Below are positions 42,010 through 51,256 of a DNA stretch of 64,000 nt, in pieces. The DNA lies in contig NZ_KB900617.1 of assembly GCF_000379025.1 (NCBI RefSeq), positions 1,202,017 through 1,266,016 on the forward strand, in the 5' to 3' direction. A program made the translations under genes and the position numbers. A model generated the notes under the pieces. The model ran no database searches and was not told where the DNA came from. It worked only from the letters and a program-made list of their open reading frames with translations. This DNA comes from Orenia marismortui DSM 5156. Lineage in GTDB: Bacteria > Bacillota > Halanaerobiia > Halobacteroidales > Halobacteroidaceae. Within the stretch, counting starts at the first letter, position 1, and each line of letters starts with the position of its first letter.

Positions 42010-42543
42010 TCAATTAAACTTTTCTAATGCTGATATGAATTCTTCTCTAGTAATTCCATAATTATTTAGTCTATTTAAAAATTGTTTACCATTAGCATAC
42101 CCAATTCCTAACTCATTACCAACCTTATCTCTTAATTCTTTGGATTCACTACCACCTATTAAACCAAGAGCAACTAAATCATCCTTAATAAAAAGCTGAT
42201 CTGCTTCTTGGTGATCTGCTTTAGCTTTGGCTAAGGCCTCCCTAATAGCATCTGGGCTAGCATTCTCAATTCCAATGTCTCCTGCTTTACTAGCATTATC
42301 TTGTGATAAATAAGCATCCTTACAACCAGGTACAGCTTTCTTTATTCTCCTCCTAATCATTTTACCAGCATGATCAGGATCAGTAAAGATAATAACACCT
42401 TTTCTTTTTTGAGCTAGCCTTATTCTTTTTATTACATTCGAAGACAAAGAGAAACCTTGTGTTATAATAACTTCAGCATCAACAGCCCTTTTTATTGCAT
42501 CTACATCATCTCTTCCTTCAACTACAATTACCTCTTTTATCAC
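42010..42543 (-). CDS. rnmV: Ribonuclease M5
   Basis: 177 aa. N-terminal Toprim domain (VVEGRDDVDAIKRAVDAE and IIFTDPDHAGKMIRRRIKK, holding the acidic metal ligands) plus the C-terminal DUF4093. It finishes the 5S rRNA ends. It precedes rsmA as in B. subtilis. Here lacI lies upstream where yabE would be. Confidence 0.94.
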   Translation of the reverse strand: MIKEVIVVEGRDDVDAIKRAVDAEVIITQGFSLSSNVIKRIRLAQKRKGVIIFTDPDHAGKMIRRRIKKAVPGCKDAYLSQDNASKAGDIGIENASPDAIREALAKAKADHQEADQLFIKDDLVALGLIGGSESKELRDKVGNELGIGYANGKQFLNRLNNYGITREEFISALEKFN

Positions 42544-42603
42544 TTTACTATCACCCTTAATTAACTCTTTTCTTTAGTTTATCCAACCATAAAAATTTAT
42601 AAT

Positions 42604-43620
42604 TTAAAACTTAATCTTATCACAAGAATTTCTAATAATAATATTTGCTTCTACTATCTTATGATAATATTCTGATATTTTATTCTCTATAACATTTATT
42701 AAGATACTAGTTGCTTCTTCACCAAGTTGGTAGGTATTAATATCTACAGTAGTTAATGATGGAGTTATCAATTGTGATAAAGGATTATTATTAAATCCAA
42801 CTACTGATATATCTTCAGGAACTTTCAAACCTAACTCTTTAATCGCTAATATAGAACGATACGCCATTAAATCATCTACAGCAAAGATTGCAGTTAAGTC
42901 AGGATTTTTCTTTAATAACTTTTTAGTATTCTTAGAAATTATCTCTTCATTACCATGAATATGAATTATATATTCAGGATTATACTTTATTTTATTCTCC
43001 TTTAAGGCTAATTTATATCCATCTAATCTATCTTGGGAAACTATATACTCGCTACCACCAGTAATCAAAGCAATATCTTTATGGCCTAAATCGATTAAAT
43101 GTTGGACTAAATTTTTACTAGCTTTAATGTTATCATTATTAACCCAGTAATGTTTATCAGCATCTTCAGGTCGTCCAACTATAACAAAAGGAACTTCCGC
43201 TTCCCTAAGTTTTTTTAGAAGAATATCATCTTTTTTAGCTCTTAGAATTAATATTCCATCTACTAATTTACTTTTAACTGCTCGCAGACTTGCTTCTACC
43301 TCTTCTTGTCCATCACAAGTAATCAATAATATACTATAACCTTTTTCTTGGGCTACAGCTCCAATCCCTCGTAATATTTCTGAATAAAAAGGATTAGCAA
43401 AAGCTTCCTCAGCCGAATAAGGCATAACTAATCCTATAGTATTAGTCTTCTGCTTAACTAAACTTTGAGCAATAATATTTGGATGATATCCAATCTTCTT
43501 CATTGATTTTTTAACTTTTTTCTTAGTTGCATTACTTATTCTAGGATGATCATTGATAACTCTAGAGACAGTAGAAGGTGATACTCCTGCGTCTTTTGCC
43601 ACATCTTTAATAGTAGGCAT
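42604..43620 (-). CDS. LacI-family transcriptional regulator of the sugar ABC operon
   Basis: 338 aa. Helix-turn-helix and hinge: TIKDVAKDAGVSPSTVSRVIN...IGYHPNIIAQSL; then a periplasmic-binding-protein-like sensor domain with DRLDGYKLALKE and the ending VPEDISVVGFNNNPLSQLITPSLTTVDI. It probably represses the adjacent malE-malF-malG genes and responds to their sugar. CcpA is a family member too, but the operon position favours a local regulator. A terminator separates it from malG. Confidence 0.88.
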   Translation of the reverse strand: MPTIKDVAKDAGVSPSTVSRVINDHPRISNATKKKVKKSMKKIGYHPNIIAQSLVKQKTNTIGLVMPYSAEEAFANPFYSEILRGIGAVAQEKGYSILLITCDGQEEVEASLRAVKSKLVDGILILRAKKDDILLKKLREAEVPFVIVGRPEDADKHYWVNNDNIKASKNLVQHLIDLGHKDIALITGGSEYIVSQDRLDGYKLALKENKIKYNPEYIIHIHGNEEIISKNTKKLLKKNPDLTAIFAVDDLMAYRSILAIKELGLKVPEDISVVGFNNNPLSQLITPSLTTVDINTYQLGEEATSILINVIENKISEYYHKIVEANIIIRNSCDKIKF

Positions 43621-43671
43621 TCTTATCTTCCTCTCTAAACCGATAATTTATTTCTATTTGTTTTACAAATA

Positions 43672-43703
43672 ATTAAGCCATAGACAATTGTCTATGGCTT
43701 AAT
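43672..43703 (-). terminator. Terminator between malG and lacI
   Basis: Palindrome attaagccatagacaa/ttgtctatggcttaat after the malG stop. Confidence 0.75.
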
Positions 43704-43707
43704 AGTT

Positions 43708-44583
43708 CTAACCCTTCACTCCACCTAATGTTAATCCGCCAACTAGATAACGAGACAAACCTAAAAACAGAGCCATTACTGGTATCATAATTAATACAGA
43801 CGCAGCTGAGAAAGTTGACCATTCTACATTAAAATCACCAGCTAATTTTGTCAAACCTACTGGCAAAGTGTATAATTTCTCATCGGTCATTATAACTCTA
43901 GCAATCATATATTCATTCCAAGCAGTCATAAAAGTAAATAATGTAGTAATAACTAATGCCGGAGTAGCTAGAGGTAATATTATTTTATAAAAGGCCTGAA
44001 ATTGATCTAAACCATCTACTAAAGCAGCCTCTTCTAAACTATCAGGAATAGTATCATAATATCCTTTCATCTGCCATACACACAACGGTAAAGCAGTTGT
44101 AGAATACATAATTATTAATCCGATATGGGCTTTTGCCATCCCCAAGATAGGTATTACAATATCATCACTAGTTAATCCCACTTTAGCTAACAATAAGAAT
44201 AGTGGCAAAACTAACATTGTAGCTGGAAACATTTGAGTTACTAAAAAGAACATTAAACCTGCTCTTCTACCTGGAAATCTCTTGCGAGAAAATACATATC
44301 CAGCAGTAGAAGCCAAAGTAACTCCTAAAGCAACAGTAAAGAAAGATACTATCAAACTGTTCTTTAACCATTTTAGAAAATCTAATTCAAAAATCAATCT
44401 CTTATATGCGTTGAAAGTTGGATTTTCTGGGAAAATAGCTAAGCTAGTTGTATGCAAAGAATCATTTGGTCTTAAAGAAGTTCCAAATACTCTTAAAGCC
44501 GGATAAAGAGCAATAACTACAGAAATTAATAAGAACAAATGAATCAAAAATCTTTTCAATTTACTATCATGATTAAGTGCCAT
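43708..44583 (-). CDS. Maltose-type ABC transporter permease (MalG-like)
   Basis: 291 aa, six membrane helices, with the EAA loop EEAALVDGLDQFQAFYKIILPLATPAL that contacts the ATPase. The C-terminus GGLTLGGVKG is the MalG-type ending. It forms the inner-membrane channel with the gene at 44587. No ATPase gene is adjacent, so a shared MsmX/MalK-type ATPase elsewhere is expected. Starts ATG after AAGGGGG, 3 nt from the malF stop. Confidence 0.9.
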   Translation of the reverse strand: MALNHDSKLKRFLIHLFLLISVVIALYPALRVFGTSLRPNDSLHTTSLAIFPENPTFNAYKRLIFELDFLKWLKNSLIVSFFTVALGVTLASTAGYVFSRKRFPGRRAGLMFFLVTQMFPATMLVLPLFLLLAKVGLTSDDIVIPILGMAKAHIGLIIMYSTTALPLCVWQMKGYYDTIPDSLEEAALVDGLDQFQAFYKIILPLATPALVITTLFTFMTAWNEYMIARVIMTDEKLYTLPVGLTKLAGDFNVEWSTFSAASVLIMIPVMALFLGLSRYLVGGLTLGGVKG

Positions 44584-44586
44584 CTT

Positions 44587-45528
44587 CTATCTTCCCCCTT
44601 CTTCTTCATTTAATCTCATAAAGCTAACTCCCCATATAAATAATATGAAGAATATTACTACAGAAAATGCAGCAGCATATCCATATCGATAGAATTCAAA
44701 GGCGGCACGATATACATAAGTTACCAAAATATCAATTTTATCAGTTAAAGTATTGTAAGTTAATAGATAGATAACATTTAATTGATTAAAGGTCCAAACT
44801 ACCCCTAACACCACTGCCGGAGCCATTACTGGTTTTAATAATGGCAAAGTAATATGTCTAATCTTTTGCCAATTATTTGCACCATCTATATCTGCAGCTT
44901 CATAAAAGTTAGGATCAATACTCTGCAATCCACCTAAAGCAATCATCATCATAAAAGGAATACCTAGCCATACATTAACTAAAATAGCAGCAGAAAAACC
45001 TGTTAATGGCTTGCTTAACCAAGAAATGGGTTCTATCCCAAACTTAGTCAAAAATAAGTTAACAGCACCATATCTATAATTAAACATTCCTTTCCAGACT
45101 AAAACTACAATATATTGCGGTATTGCCCACGGAATAACTAATAGAGTACGATAAATACCTTTAAATTTAAGGTTACGATTTAGTAAGATAGCATAGAAAA
45201 TTCCAAAACCAACATGACAAATGATATTAATAGTAGTCCAAATAACTGTACGCATAAATACAACCCAAAATTTACTGTTTGATAATACCTCAATAAAATT
45301 TTGAAATCCAATATAAGTTAGCTTTCCATGCTTAATAAAAGGTCTAAATGTATACATATTCAAATCAGAAAAGGCTAATCTAAAATTATAAAAGAACGGA
45401 TAAACTACGACTAAAAACACAACAATAAATGCAGGCATTAACATATAATAGGAAAATTGATTTTCCCTCAGTGTATCTTTAAATTTAGATATACCTGAGT
45501 TATTAATTACCCCTTCCTTTGATTTCAT
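44587..45528 (-). CDS. Maltose-type ABC transporter permease (MalF-like)
   Basis: 313 aa, six membrane helices. The EAA loop reads YEAADIDGANNWQKIRHITLPLLKP. It pairs with the MalG-like protein. The N-terminus carries extra cytoplasmic residues (KSKEGVINNSGISKFKDTL). Compared with E. coli MalF it lacks the large periplasmic P2 loop, as usual for Gram-positive homologues. Ribosome site AAAGGAGAG. Confidence 0.9.
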   Translation of the reverse strand: MKSKEGVINNSGISKFKDTLRENQFSYYMLMPAFIVVFLVVVYPFFYNFRLAFSDLNMYTFRPFIKHGKLTYIGFQNFIEVLSNSKFWVVFMRTVIWTTINIICHVGFGIFYAILLNRNLKFKGIYRTLLVIPWAIPQYIVVLVWKGMFNYRYGAVNLFLTKFGIEPISWLSKPLTGFSAAILVNVWLGIPFMMMIALGGLQSIDPNFYEAADIDGANNWQKIRHITLPLLKPVMAPAVVLGVVWTFNQLNVIYLLTYNTLTDKIDILVTYVYRAAFEFYRYGYAAAFSVVIFFILFIWGVSFMRLNEEEGGR

Positions 45529-45553
45529 TTGAATCTCTCCTTTAGTTATAAAT

Positions 45554-45583
45554 TTATGAGGGATGAAAATTCATCCCTCATAA
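45554..45583 (-). other. Stem-loop between malE and malF
   Basis: Perfect 30-bp palindrome with arm ttatgagggatgaaa. It has no real U-run on the minus-strand 3' side. Position suggests an mRNA stabiliser that keeps malE transcripts in excess over the permeases. Confidence 0.6.
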
Positions 45584-45600
45584 GTTTTTTTAACCTATAA

Positions 45601-46929
45601 TTACTGCATCTCTGAAATTTTCTTTTCAGCAGTTTCTTGCATCTTAGCAGGTGCTTGAGCTGGATCTAAATCTCCTGCCATAACACTTTGTAATACTGGA
45701 CGAATAGCATCCCAAATAGCTCTCATTTCTGGAATAATAGGCATTGCCTTACCATTTTTCAGCTGTGCTGCAGAACCTTGCATGACTGGATCTTCTGTAA
45801 TAATTGGTAAGTCATATACACTAGCGTTACTTGGTAATACTTTGTGTTTAACAACAAGTTCTTTTTGAGAATCTTTACTTGTCATAAATTTAATAAATTT
45901 CATAACAGCAATCTTCTTATTCTCTGGTAATTCAGAAATCATAATTAGACCAGTACCACTAGTCATAGGTTGAGCATATTTACCAGTTTTCTTGAATTTA
46001 GGTAAAGGAGCAACACCTAAATCAACAGTATCTGCTTCTAGATATTTACCATAAGACCAATCACCATTAATAGCAAAAGCAGCCTTACCTTCTACAAATA
46101 AACTATCAGCTAAGTTATAATCACATTCATCTGGCACAATATTATGCTTGAATTTTAAGTCTTTAACAAATTGCATAGCATCTTTTGTAGCTTCAGTATC
46201 TAAAGTTGGGTTATTATTTTCATCAAACACCCAACCTCCAAAACCTCCATGGAAAACAACCCACCAGAATGGTTCATTTAAGTTATATACTAATCCATAC
46301 TGATCTGGTTTACCATCGCTGTCTTTATCTACAGTTAAGTCTTTAGCCATTGCAATTAATTCTTCCCAAGTTTGTGGAACTTCTTTAACTAAGTCTTTGT
46401 TGTAAAGTAATGTTAAATGGTTACCCATAGTATCAGGTACTCCATAAACACTTCCGTTTAAAGTCATACCTGGTAATGCATTGTCTAAGTACATATTTTT
46501 CATTTCATCGCTCATTAAATCATCTAATGGCTGAGCAATTCCCATAATTGAGAATGGACCAACATGGTCAAAAGGACTTCTTACAACATCAGGACCTTTT
46601 CCTCCCATGAAAGCAGTTTGTGTATTCTGTCTTAAATCTTCTGTTTCCATGTGAGTTCTTTCAACTGTAATATTAGGGTTTGCTTTCTCAAATTCAGCAA
46701 TTAAAGAATCTAATGTCTCATCAACTTTTGGATAAGCCATTTCCCAAAACTTAATTGTTACTGGTTCTTTAACCTCTCTTAAATCTAAACCTTTAGCTTT
46801 CTCAGCAACTTCTTCAGTCTGCTTTTTCTCTTCAGTTGGCTTTTGAGCTTCCTCATTAGAAGCACACCCAACCAATAATAATGATAGTGCTAATACAATA
46901 ATTAAAATACTTGAAATACTCTTTTTCAC
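45601..46929 (-). CDS. Maltose/maltodextrin-type substrate-binding lipoprotein (MalE-like)
   Basis: 442 aa. Lipoprotein signal with lipobox LLVGCASN (Cys ~22), then an acidic linker and a family 1 solute-binding fold: VTIKFWEMAYPKVDETLD, PQTWEELIAMAKDLT, KAAFAINGDWSYGKYL. It captures the sugar outside the membrane and hands it to the MalF/MalG channel. The sugar is uncertain. The start codon is GTG with an AAGGGGG site, and the promoter carries a cre-type box. Confidence 0.9.
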   Translation of the reverse strand: MKKSISSILIIVLALSLLLVGCASNEEAQKPTEEKKQTEEVAEKAKGLDLREVKEPVTIKFWEMAYPKVDETLDSLIAEFEKANPNITVERTHMETEDLRQNTQTAFMGGKGPDVVRSPFDHVGPFSIMGIAQPLDDLMSDEMKNMYLDNALPGMTLNGSVYGVPDTMGNHLTLLYNKDLVKEVPQTWEELIAMAKDLTVDKDSDGKPDQYGLVYNLNEPFWWVVFHGGFGGWVFDENNNPTLDTEATKDAMQFVKDLKFKHNIVPDECDYNLADSLFVEGKAAFAINGDWSYGKYLEADTVDLGVAPLPKFKKTGKYAQPMTSGTGLIMISELPENKKIAVMKFIKFMTSKDSQKELVVKHKVLPSNASVYDLPIITEDPVMQGSAAQLKNGKAMPIIPEMRAIWDAIRPVLQSVMAGDLDPAQAPAKMQETAEKKISEMQ

Positions 46930-47090
46930 TGTAGTTCCCCCTTTAAATAATTAAATTTTAGGTAAGAGTTATTATTCTTACCATGAAATATTTTATTAAT
47001 ATCCTCATCCTTGTAAGCTTATAAAAGATTATAGAGGAAACCATCATAAGTTATTAAAACATAATTTAGATGAAGAATTTTTCTTGATTG

Positions 47091-47104
47091 TGAAATCGTT
47101 TGCA
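47091..47104 (-). promoter_or_regulatory. cre/LacI-type operator over the malE start point
   Basis: TGAAATCGTTTGCA, a perfect fit to the Gram-positive cre TGAAANCGNTTNCA. It lies at the predicted transcription start, where CcpA or the local LacI-type protein would block initiation. Confidence 0.75.
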
Positions 47105-47109
47105 CTTCT

Positions 47110-47138
47110 ATTATAATACAATTTCGATATTAAAGCAA
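47110..47138 (-). promoter_or_regulatory. malE promoter
   Basis: TTGCTT (47133-47138), 17-bp spacer, TATAAT (47110-47115). The gene-free 46930-47235 stretch holds nothing else that I can call. Confidence 0.65.
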
Positions 47139-47235
47139 TAACTCCTTCTTATTTTACCATTTTTTTATTTTCATAACTTGTTTATTATTTATTATATAGC
47201 CAAGATAAGCTAGTATTTGCAGCTTGAGAAACTTA

Positions 47236-47817
47236 TTAAAATTCTCTTACTTTAAGTTTAACTCCTAATCTCTCCGCTAGCTTAAAACACTTATCCACAT
47301 CTACACCAGGATAAGTTACTATAGAGGTTATAACATTAGGTATATATTCTGTAGCTTCAATTATAAAATTAATCAAATGCTTAAAAGATTCATCAAGTTG
47401 AGGTTGACAAATATCTTCATAAATAATAGCATTGTGAGCATTCAAACTAATGGATATAGAATCTATTATAGATTCTAACTCTACTAAAACATTTCTATTA
47501 TGAATTAAATTAGCCTGTCCATTAGTATTAATCCTAATAGGAATCTCAGGATAATTTTCTTTCAGATAGCTAGCTACTTTTTTTAACAGATCTAACTTAA
47601 TTAATGGTTCCCCATAACCACAGAATATAAATTCATCATATTTAACATCATCACCTATTGATTCTATCACTTCTTTAAAAGTAGGCTCTTTATCTAACCA
47701 TAAATCATACTCACCTACCCCTTTCTTAAATCTTCTAACACAAAATCTACAATTATTAGTACATCTATTAGTTAGGTTAAGATATAAACTATTTCCTAAT
47801 TGATAACTTATCGTCAT
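47236..47817 (-). CDS. TatD-linked radical SAM protein
   Basis: 193 aa from the ATG at 47817, which has GGAGGG 6 nt upstream; the longer ORF is unsupported. The cluster motif CTNNCRFCVRR (CxxxCxxC) binds a 4Fe-4S cluster. FIFCGYGEPLIKLDLL and ISISLNAHN follow, as in the radical-SAM family that is repeatedly linked to tatD. The substrate is unknown. A terminator (47890-47926) separates it from tatD. Confidence 0.8.
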   Translation of the reverse strand: MTISYQLGNSLYLNLTNRCTNNCRFCVRRFKKGVGEYDLWLDKEPTFKEVIESIGDDVKYDEFIFCGYGEPLIKLDLLKKVASYLKENYPEIPIRINTNGQANLIHNRNVLVELESIIDSISISLNAHNAIIYEDICQPQLDESFKHLINFIIEATEYIPNVITSIVTYPGVDVDKCFKLAERLGVKLKVREF

Positions 47818-47889
47818 AAGTATCCCTCCATAATAGTTTATAATAATCAACAAGGAATTATTACACAAAATTAACTAAATATGTTTTCG

Positions 47890-47926
47890 AAAAAGGGTAT
47901 TAACTGCAATTGCAACTAATACCCCT
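47890..47926 (-). terminator. Terminator after tatD
   Basis: Minus-strand stem GGGTATTAGTTGCAATTGCAG-TTAATACCC followed by TTTTTC. Confidence 0.75.
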
Positions 47927-47932
47927 TAAACT

Positions 47933-48697
47933 TTAATCTAATCCAAATAATCCTTTAGCATTTTCAGTTGTATACTTGGCAACTTCTGACAGATCTATCC
48001 CCTTTATCTCAGCTATCTTTTTGGCAACTTCTTTTACATAACTAGGTTCATTTCTCTTGCCTCGATATGGTACAGGAGTAAGATAAGGAGCATCAGTTTC
48101 TATTAGAATATTTTCCAAGCTAATCTCCTTAACAACCCTCCTTAGATCCTTAGCATTATTAAAAGTAATCACTCCACCAAAAGCAAGATAAAAACCCAAA
48201 TCGATAACCTTTTTTGCCGTTTCTAAATCATAAGCATAACAATGTAAGACCCCAGTTAAATCCTTGGCCTCTTCTTCTAATATTTCTAAAGTATCTTCTC
48301 TGGCATCACGGCTATGAATAACTATAGGCAAATCAACTTCTTTAGCTAATTGTAATTGCCTTCTAAAAACCCTTTGTTGGGCTAAACGAGGTGAATTATC
48401 ATAGTAGTAATCAAGACCAATTTCACCAATAGCTACTACCTTATCATGTTGAGCTAGCTCTTTTAACTTATTATAATCTTCTTCACTAAACCCTTCTGCT
48501 TCATGGGGATGAACTCCTACACTAGCATAAATAAAATCATTTTCTTTAGCTAACTCAACTGAATTATAACTAGATTTCATATCTGCACCAACATTAATAA
48601 TCTTCTTAATCCCATTATCATAGGAACTTTGAATCACATCTTTTCTATCTTTATCAAAACGATCAAAATCTAAATGTGCATGAGTATCGATTAACAT
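47933..48697 (-). CDS. tatD: TatD-family metal-dependent DNase
   Basis: 254 aa. Metal-binding motifs: MLIDTHAHLDFDRF, AIGEIGLDYYYD, PIVIHSRDA, LHCYA and LIETDAPYLTP, all present. It is the YabD orthologue by position between metG and rnmV. The ATG at 48697 follows AGGAG; the GTG at 48706 is too close to that site. TatD proteins process DNA ends and have tRNA-quality-control roles. Confidence 0.94.
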   Translation of the reverse strand: MLIDTHAHLDFDRFDKDRKDVIQSSYDNGIKKIINVGADMKSSYNSVELAKENDFIYASVGVHPHEAEGFSEEDYNKLKELAQHDKVVAIGEIGLDYYYDNSPRLAQQRVFRRQLQLAKEVDLPIVIHSRDAREDTLEILEEEAKDLTGVLHCYAYDLETAKKVIDLGFYLAFGGVITFNNAKDLRRVVKEISLENILIETDAPYLTPVPYRGKRNEPSYVKEVAKKIAEIKGIDLSEVAKYTTENAKGLFGLD

Positions 48698-48714
48698 ACA
48701 TATCACTCCTAAAT

Positions 48715-48783
48715 CAGTAACTAGTAACGGGTAACAAGTGACAAGCTCTTAATTATTTACTCGTTACTTGTAACTCGTCACTG
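48715..48783. repeat. Heptamer inverted-repeat element B (NAGTNAC type)
   Basis: Left arm: CAGTAAC TAGTAAC GGGTAAC AAGTGAC. Right arm, reverse complemented: CAGTGAC GAGTTAC AAGTAAC GAGTAAA. All units are 7 bp in phase. It occupies the metG-tatD gap. Confidence 0.7.
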
Positions 48784-48786
48784 AAC

Positions 48787-50730
48787 TTACTTTACTTGTG
48801 CTCCACTATCAATATCTCTATCAACTGTTGTTACCGTTAATTCTCCTTGATCGTTAGATGCAGCTAAAATCATACCATTAGATTTAACACCAAAGATAGT
48901 AGCAGGCTTTAAGTTAGCAACCATTACTACTTTCTTACCCACCAACTCTTCTGCTTCATAATGCTTAGCAATTCCAGCAACTAATTGACGCTTCTCATCA
49001 CCTAATTGAACCTGTACTTTAAGTAATTTATTACTTCCCTCAATTCTTTCTGCTTCTAATACTTCAGCTACCCTTAATTCTAATTTACCAAACTCATCAA
49101 AAGTAATATATTCTTGTTCAGACATTTTATTATCCCCTTTCTTATTAGCTTGCTCTTCCTTCTTCTCTTTATCTAATTTTTGATAATATTCATCAGCATC
49201 TATTCTTGGGAAGATTGGATCTCCATTATTTACCTTGATACCTGATTCTAATAAAGCTTTTGATTTAACATTATCCCAACTTTGATCTGCTAAACTATCT
49301 TTAATTCCTAATTGTTCCCACATCTTAGCTGGTGCTTCAGGTAAGAAGGGTACTAGAGCAATTGCAATTCTTCTTAGATTATCTAATAAATTATATAGTA
49401 CTGTTCCTAATTCAGCTTTCTTATCTTCATCCTTTGCTAAGACCCATGGAGTAGTCTGATCAATGTATTTATTAGTTCTTCTAACTAAGTTCCATAACTC
49501 TTCTAAAGCTACACTAAACTGTAAATTTTCTAAATTATCTTCGACTGCTTTAAAAGTAATAGTCGCCACTTCTTCTAAGTCATCATCAAATTCAGTCTCT
49601 ACCTTAGCTTCTGGAACCACTCCACCAAAGTACTTATCTACCATTGCTACTGTACGGTTTAATAAATTACCTAAATCATTTGCTAAATCAGAGTTAATTC
49701 TTTGAATAAAGTTATCAGTAGAATAAGAGCCATCAGTACCAAAAGCAATCTCTCTTAAAAGATAATATCTAACAGCATCTACACCAAAATCATCAATTAA
49801 CTTAACTGGATCAATTACATTTCCTTTAGATTTAGACATCTTTCCACCATCAACTAATAAGAAACCATGTCCAAAGACCTTCTTAGGTAAAGGTAAATCT
49901 GCTGCCATTAAGATAGTTGGCCAAATAATTGTATGGAATCTTAAAATATCCTTACCTACAATATGAATATCAGCAGGCCAAAACTTATTAAATTTCTCCT
50001 CATCTCTATTCCAATCAATACCTGTTAAATAACTTGTCAAAGCATCAAACCAAACATAAATAACATGATCATCATCAACTGGAACAGGGATTCCCCAATC
50101 AAAAGTTGTTCTAGAAACACATAAATCTTCTAATCCCTCTTTGATAAAGTTAATCATCTCATTGCGACGCTTAGCTGGTTGAATAAAATCAGGATTATCA
50201 TTTAAAAAATCTAATAATCTATCTTGATACTTAGACATTTTAAAGAAGTAACTCTCTTCTTCCATCCATTCTACTGCCCGGTTACAATCTGGACAATTGC
50301 CCTCTTCATCTAACTGTCTTTCAGTCCAATAAGTCTCACAAGGAGTACAATAATACCCTTCATATTTACTCTTATAAATATCACCTTTATCATAGACCTT
50401 CTTAAAGATATACTCTACATCTGCTCTATGATCATCGCTAGTAGTACGAACAAATTTAGTATAATCGACCTTTAATTTTTCCCATAAATCTTTAAAAGTT
50501 TCTACTATACCATCAACATACTCTTTAGGAGACATATCATGCTTAGCAGCACTCTTTTGAATCTTCTGACCATGCTCATCAGACCCAGTAATAAATTCTG
50601 TTTCATAACCCTGCAATTGCTTAAATCTCGTAATTGTATCAGCTGCAGTAGTTGTATAGGTATGACCAATATGCAGTTTATCATTTGGATAATAAATCGG
50701 TGTAGTTACATAAAAAGTTTTGTCACTCAT
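48787..50730 (-). CDS. metG: Methionyl-tRNA synthetase
   Basis: 647 aa, class I. HIGH-type motif YYPNDKLHIGHTYT and KMSKSKGNV (KMSKS) are present. The zinc knuckle has Cys pairs CTPCETY and CPDCN. A C-terminal Arc1p/TRBP111-type tRNA-binding domain (FGKLELRVAEVLEAERI) is separated by a Lys-rich linker. The order guaB...metG-tatD parallels Bacillus. A T-box riboswitch with an ATG specifier controls it. Confidence 0.96.
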   Translation of the reverse strand: MSDKTFYVTTPIYYPNDKLHIGHTYTTTAADTITRFKQLQGYETEFITGSDEHGQKIQKSAAKHDMSPKEYVDGIVETFKDLWEKLKVDYTKFVRTTSDDHRADVEYIFKKVYDKGDIYKSKYEGYYCTPCETYWTERQLDEEGNCPDCNRAVEWMEEESYFFKMSKYQDRLLDFLNDNPDFIQPAKRRNEMINFIKEGLEDLCVSRTTFDWGIPVPVDDDHVIYVWFDALTSYLTGIDWNRDEEKFNKFWPADIHIVGKDILRFHTIIWPTILMAADLPLPKKVFGHGFLLVDGGKMSKSKGNVIDPVKLIDDFGVDAVRYYLLREIAFGTDGSYSTDNFIQRINSDLANDLGNLLNRTVAMVDKYFGGVVPEAKVETEFDDDLEEVATITFKAVEDNLENLQFSVALEELWNLVRRTNKYIDQTTPWVLAKDEDKKAELGTVLYNLLDNLRRIAIALVPFLPEAPAKMWEQLGIKDSLADQSWDNVKSKALLESGIKVNNGDPIFPRIDADEYYQKLDKEKKEEQANKKGDNKMSEQEYITFDEFGKLELRVAEVLEAERIEGSNKLLKVQVQLGDEKRQLVAGIAKHYEAEELVGKKVVMVANLKPATIFGVKSNGMILAASNDQGELTVTTVDRDIDSGAQVK

Positions 50731-50821
50731 TTTAATTCCTCCCCTTGTTTATGAAATTTACAACTAACATTAACATGTAATTTTTAATTATCAATTGTAT
50801 ATATTCCATTATCAATTAAAT

Positions 50822-51216
50822 ATAAAAAACCTCTCATCCCTACTATAGGGACGAGAGGTTAAATTTCGTCGCGGTACCACCCTAATTGCCATACAAATTT
50901 GTATGACCACTCTTTAAACTAGTAACGGTAGTTAACCGATATGACCTACTAAAGATTCAACCATATAGCTCCAGGACCATCTTCAACACCTTTACTATTC
51001 TGGTTCTCAGCTACACCAGTTCTCTGTAAATAGATTAGGTATCTACTCTTCCCTTCAATGCATTTATCATATAGATAACATTCTTATTCAATACATCTAA
51101 ATACCCTTCGTGAGCGATAAGTTCTTACAAAGATTAGAACTTATCAACTCTACTCTTCCCTTCAATGCATTTATCATGTATATAATATTTTTATTAATTC
51201 TATTATGTCTACTTCA
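50822..51216 (-). ncRNA. T-box riboswitch (tRNA-Met sensing) upstream of metG
   Basis: The minus strand carries the T-box sequence AGGGTGGTACCGCG (50870-50883), a stem I with the specifier ATG inside GAAGATGGTCC, and a terminator (50824-50862, AACCTCTCGTCCC...GAGAGGTTTTTT). Uncharged tRNA-Met should favour the antiterminator. The region fills most of the 50731-51256 gap. A 29-bp segment near its 5' end is duplicated (51042-51070 and 51149-51177). Confidence 0.9.
50824..50862 (-). terminator. T-box terminator of metG
   Basis: Stem AACCTCTCGTCCCTA/TAGGGATGAGAGGTT followed by TTTT. It competes with the T-box antiterminator. Confidence 0.85.
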
Positions 51217-51222
51217 TTTAAA

Positions 51223-51251
51223 AATATACAAGATAAAAATAACTTTGTCAA
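51223..51251 (-). promoter_or_regulatory. metG/T-box promoter
   Basis: TTGACA (51246-51251), 17-bp spacer, TATATT (51223-51228). Confidence 0.8.
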
Positions 51252-51256
51252 GTTTA

